This document shows positions 5,787-6,157 of a stretch of 6,157 nucleotides of DNA, piece by piece. The notes under the pieces were generated by a model, which did no database searches, was not told the origin of the DNA, and was given only the letters and a program-made list of their open reading frames with translations. The DNA is from Flavobacteriaceae bacterium (GTDB lineage: Bacteria > Bacteroidota > Bacteroidia > Flavobacteriales > Flavobacteriaceae), in assembly GCA_002711185.1 (NCBI GenBank), contig PAHL01000030.1:1-6157 (forward strand), written 5' to 3'. Made by a program: the position numbers and the translations under genes. Numbering within the stretch: position 1 is the stretch's first letter; every line of letters starts with the position of its first letter.

Positions 5787-6157
5787 ATGCTTCCAATTAA
5801 GCAAGGACTTTATGACCCCCAAAATGAACACGACAACTGCGGTGCGGGTTTTATTTGTAGTTTAAAAGGGGAAAAAACTAATGATATAATCCATAAAGCT
5901 CTTGACATATTGTGTGTACTCGAGCATAGAGGTGCAGTTAGTTCCGATGGAAAAACTGGGGATGGTGCTGGAATTTTAATTGAAATTCCACATAACTTTT
6001 TTGTTGAAAATTGTGATTTCAAAATTCCAGATCCTACAAAATATGCCGTAGGTATGGTTTTTTTACCCGAAAAAGAAAACCAAAAAACTTATTGTATTGG
6101 AGTTTTTGAATCTGAAATAAAAAAACAAGGTCTAAATATTTTAGGTTGGAGGAATGT
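5787..6157 (+). CDS. gltB: GltB, glutamate synthase large subunit (N-terminal part, cut by window edge)
   Basis: This is the start of the large subunit of glutamate synthase (GOGAT), which makes two glutamates from glutamine and 2-oxoglutarate. The whole protein is normally about 1500 residues; 123 are visible here, all from the class II glutamine amidotransferase domain. The protein begins MLPIKQGLYDPQNEHDNCGAGF. Cys18 in the HDNCGAGF motif is the expected nucleophile, exposed after removal of a 17-residue propeptide. HRGA (47-50) and TGDGAGILIEIPHNFF (57-72) follow as in the family. The start at ATG 5787 fits the family's short propeptide and is preceded only by an A/T-rich leader. The gene is transcribed away from anmK. 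The frame is open to the right edge, so the FMN, iron-sulfur and C-terminal domains, and any gltD partner, lie outside. The electron donor (NADPH or ferredoxin) cannot be told from this part. Confidence 0.96.
   Translation, partial: MLPIKQGLYDPQNEHDNCGAGFICSLKGEKTNDIIHKALDILCVLEHRGAVSSDGKTGDGAGILIEIPHNFFVENCDFKIPDPTKYAVGMVFLPEKENQKTYCIGVFESEIKKQGLNILGWRN

Noticed and set aside
5810..6022. Minus-strand open frame of 70 codons inside gltB
   Set aside because: It is antisense to the clearly conserved amidotransferase motifs of GltB.

Overview
The window is very AT-rich DNA carrying seven protein genes and no RNA genes, mobile elements or CRISPR. Six genes lie on the minus strand and one starts on the plus strand. 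The gene content points to a member of the Bacteroidota, most likely a marine, low-GC flavobacterium. The reasons are: an NhaD-type Na+/H+ antiporter next to ExbB-ExbD-TonB-FolC; no Shine-Dalgarno sequence ahead of any start codon, only A/T-rich leaders; and promoter-like TTG / TAnnTTTG elements of the Bacteroidota type between the two divergent genes. The taxonomic call is inference from gene family and style, not a database match.

Layout from right to left, in the direction of transcription of the minus strand. anmK (5614-4550) encodes anhydro-N-acetylmuramic acid kinase, a murein-recycling enzyme. After an 88-base gap holding a hairpin comes nhaD (4461-3136), a sodium/proton antiporter. 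A 44-base gap leads to exbB (3091-2420), exbD (2417-2022), a TonB-like energy transducer (2018-1185) and folC (1181-window edge). The last four are separated by only 2-3 bases (TAA-AA-ATG, TAA-ATT-ATG, TAA-ATA-ATG), so they are almost certainly one translationally coupled operon. nhaD and possibly anmK may belong to the same transcript. On the plus strand, gltB (glutamate synthase large subunit) starts at 5787 and runs off the right edge. The 172-base gap 5615-5786 between anmK and gltB is a divergent promoter region.

Functionally, the central block is about cell-envelope energetics. NhaD exchanges Na+ for H+ across the inner membrane. ExbB and ExbD form the proton-driven motor that energises TonB, which reaches across the periplasm to TonB-dependent outer-membrane receptors. 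FolC (folate polyglutamylation) rides at the end of the operon. AnmK (murein recycling) and GltB (nitrogen assimilation) flank it.

This looks like an ordinary conserved chromosomal region. I see no convincing sign of a novel system. The most unusual features are the proline-free, Asn/Lys/Glu/Ser-rich linker of the TonB-like protein, an ExbB-type TM3 with Thr where E. coli ExbB has its key Glu, and a hairpin with alternative pairings between anmK and nhaD.
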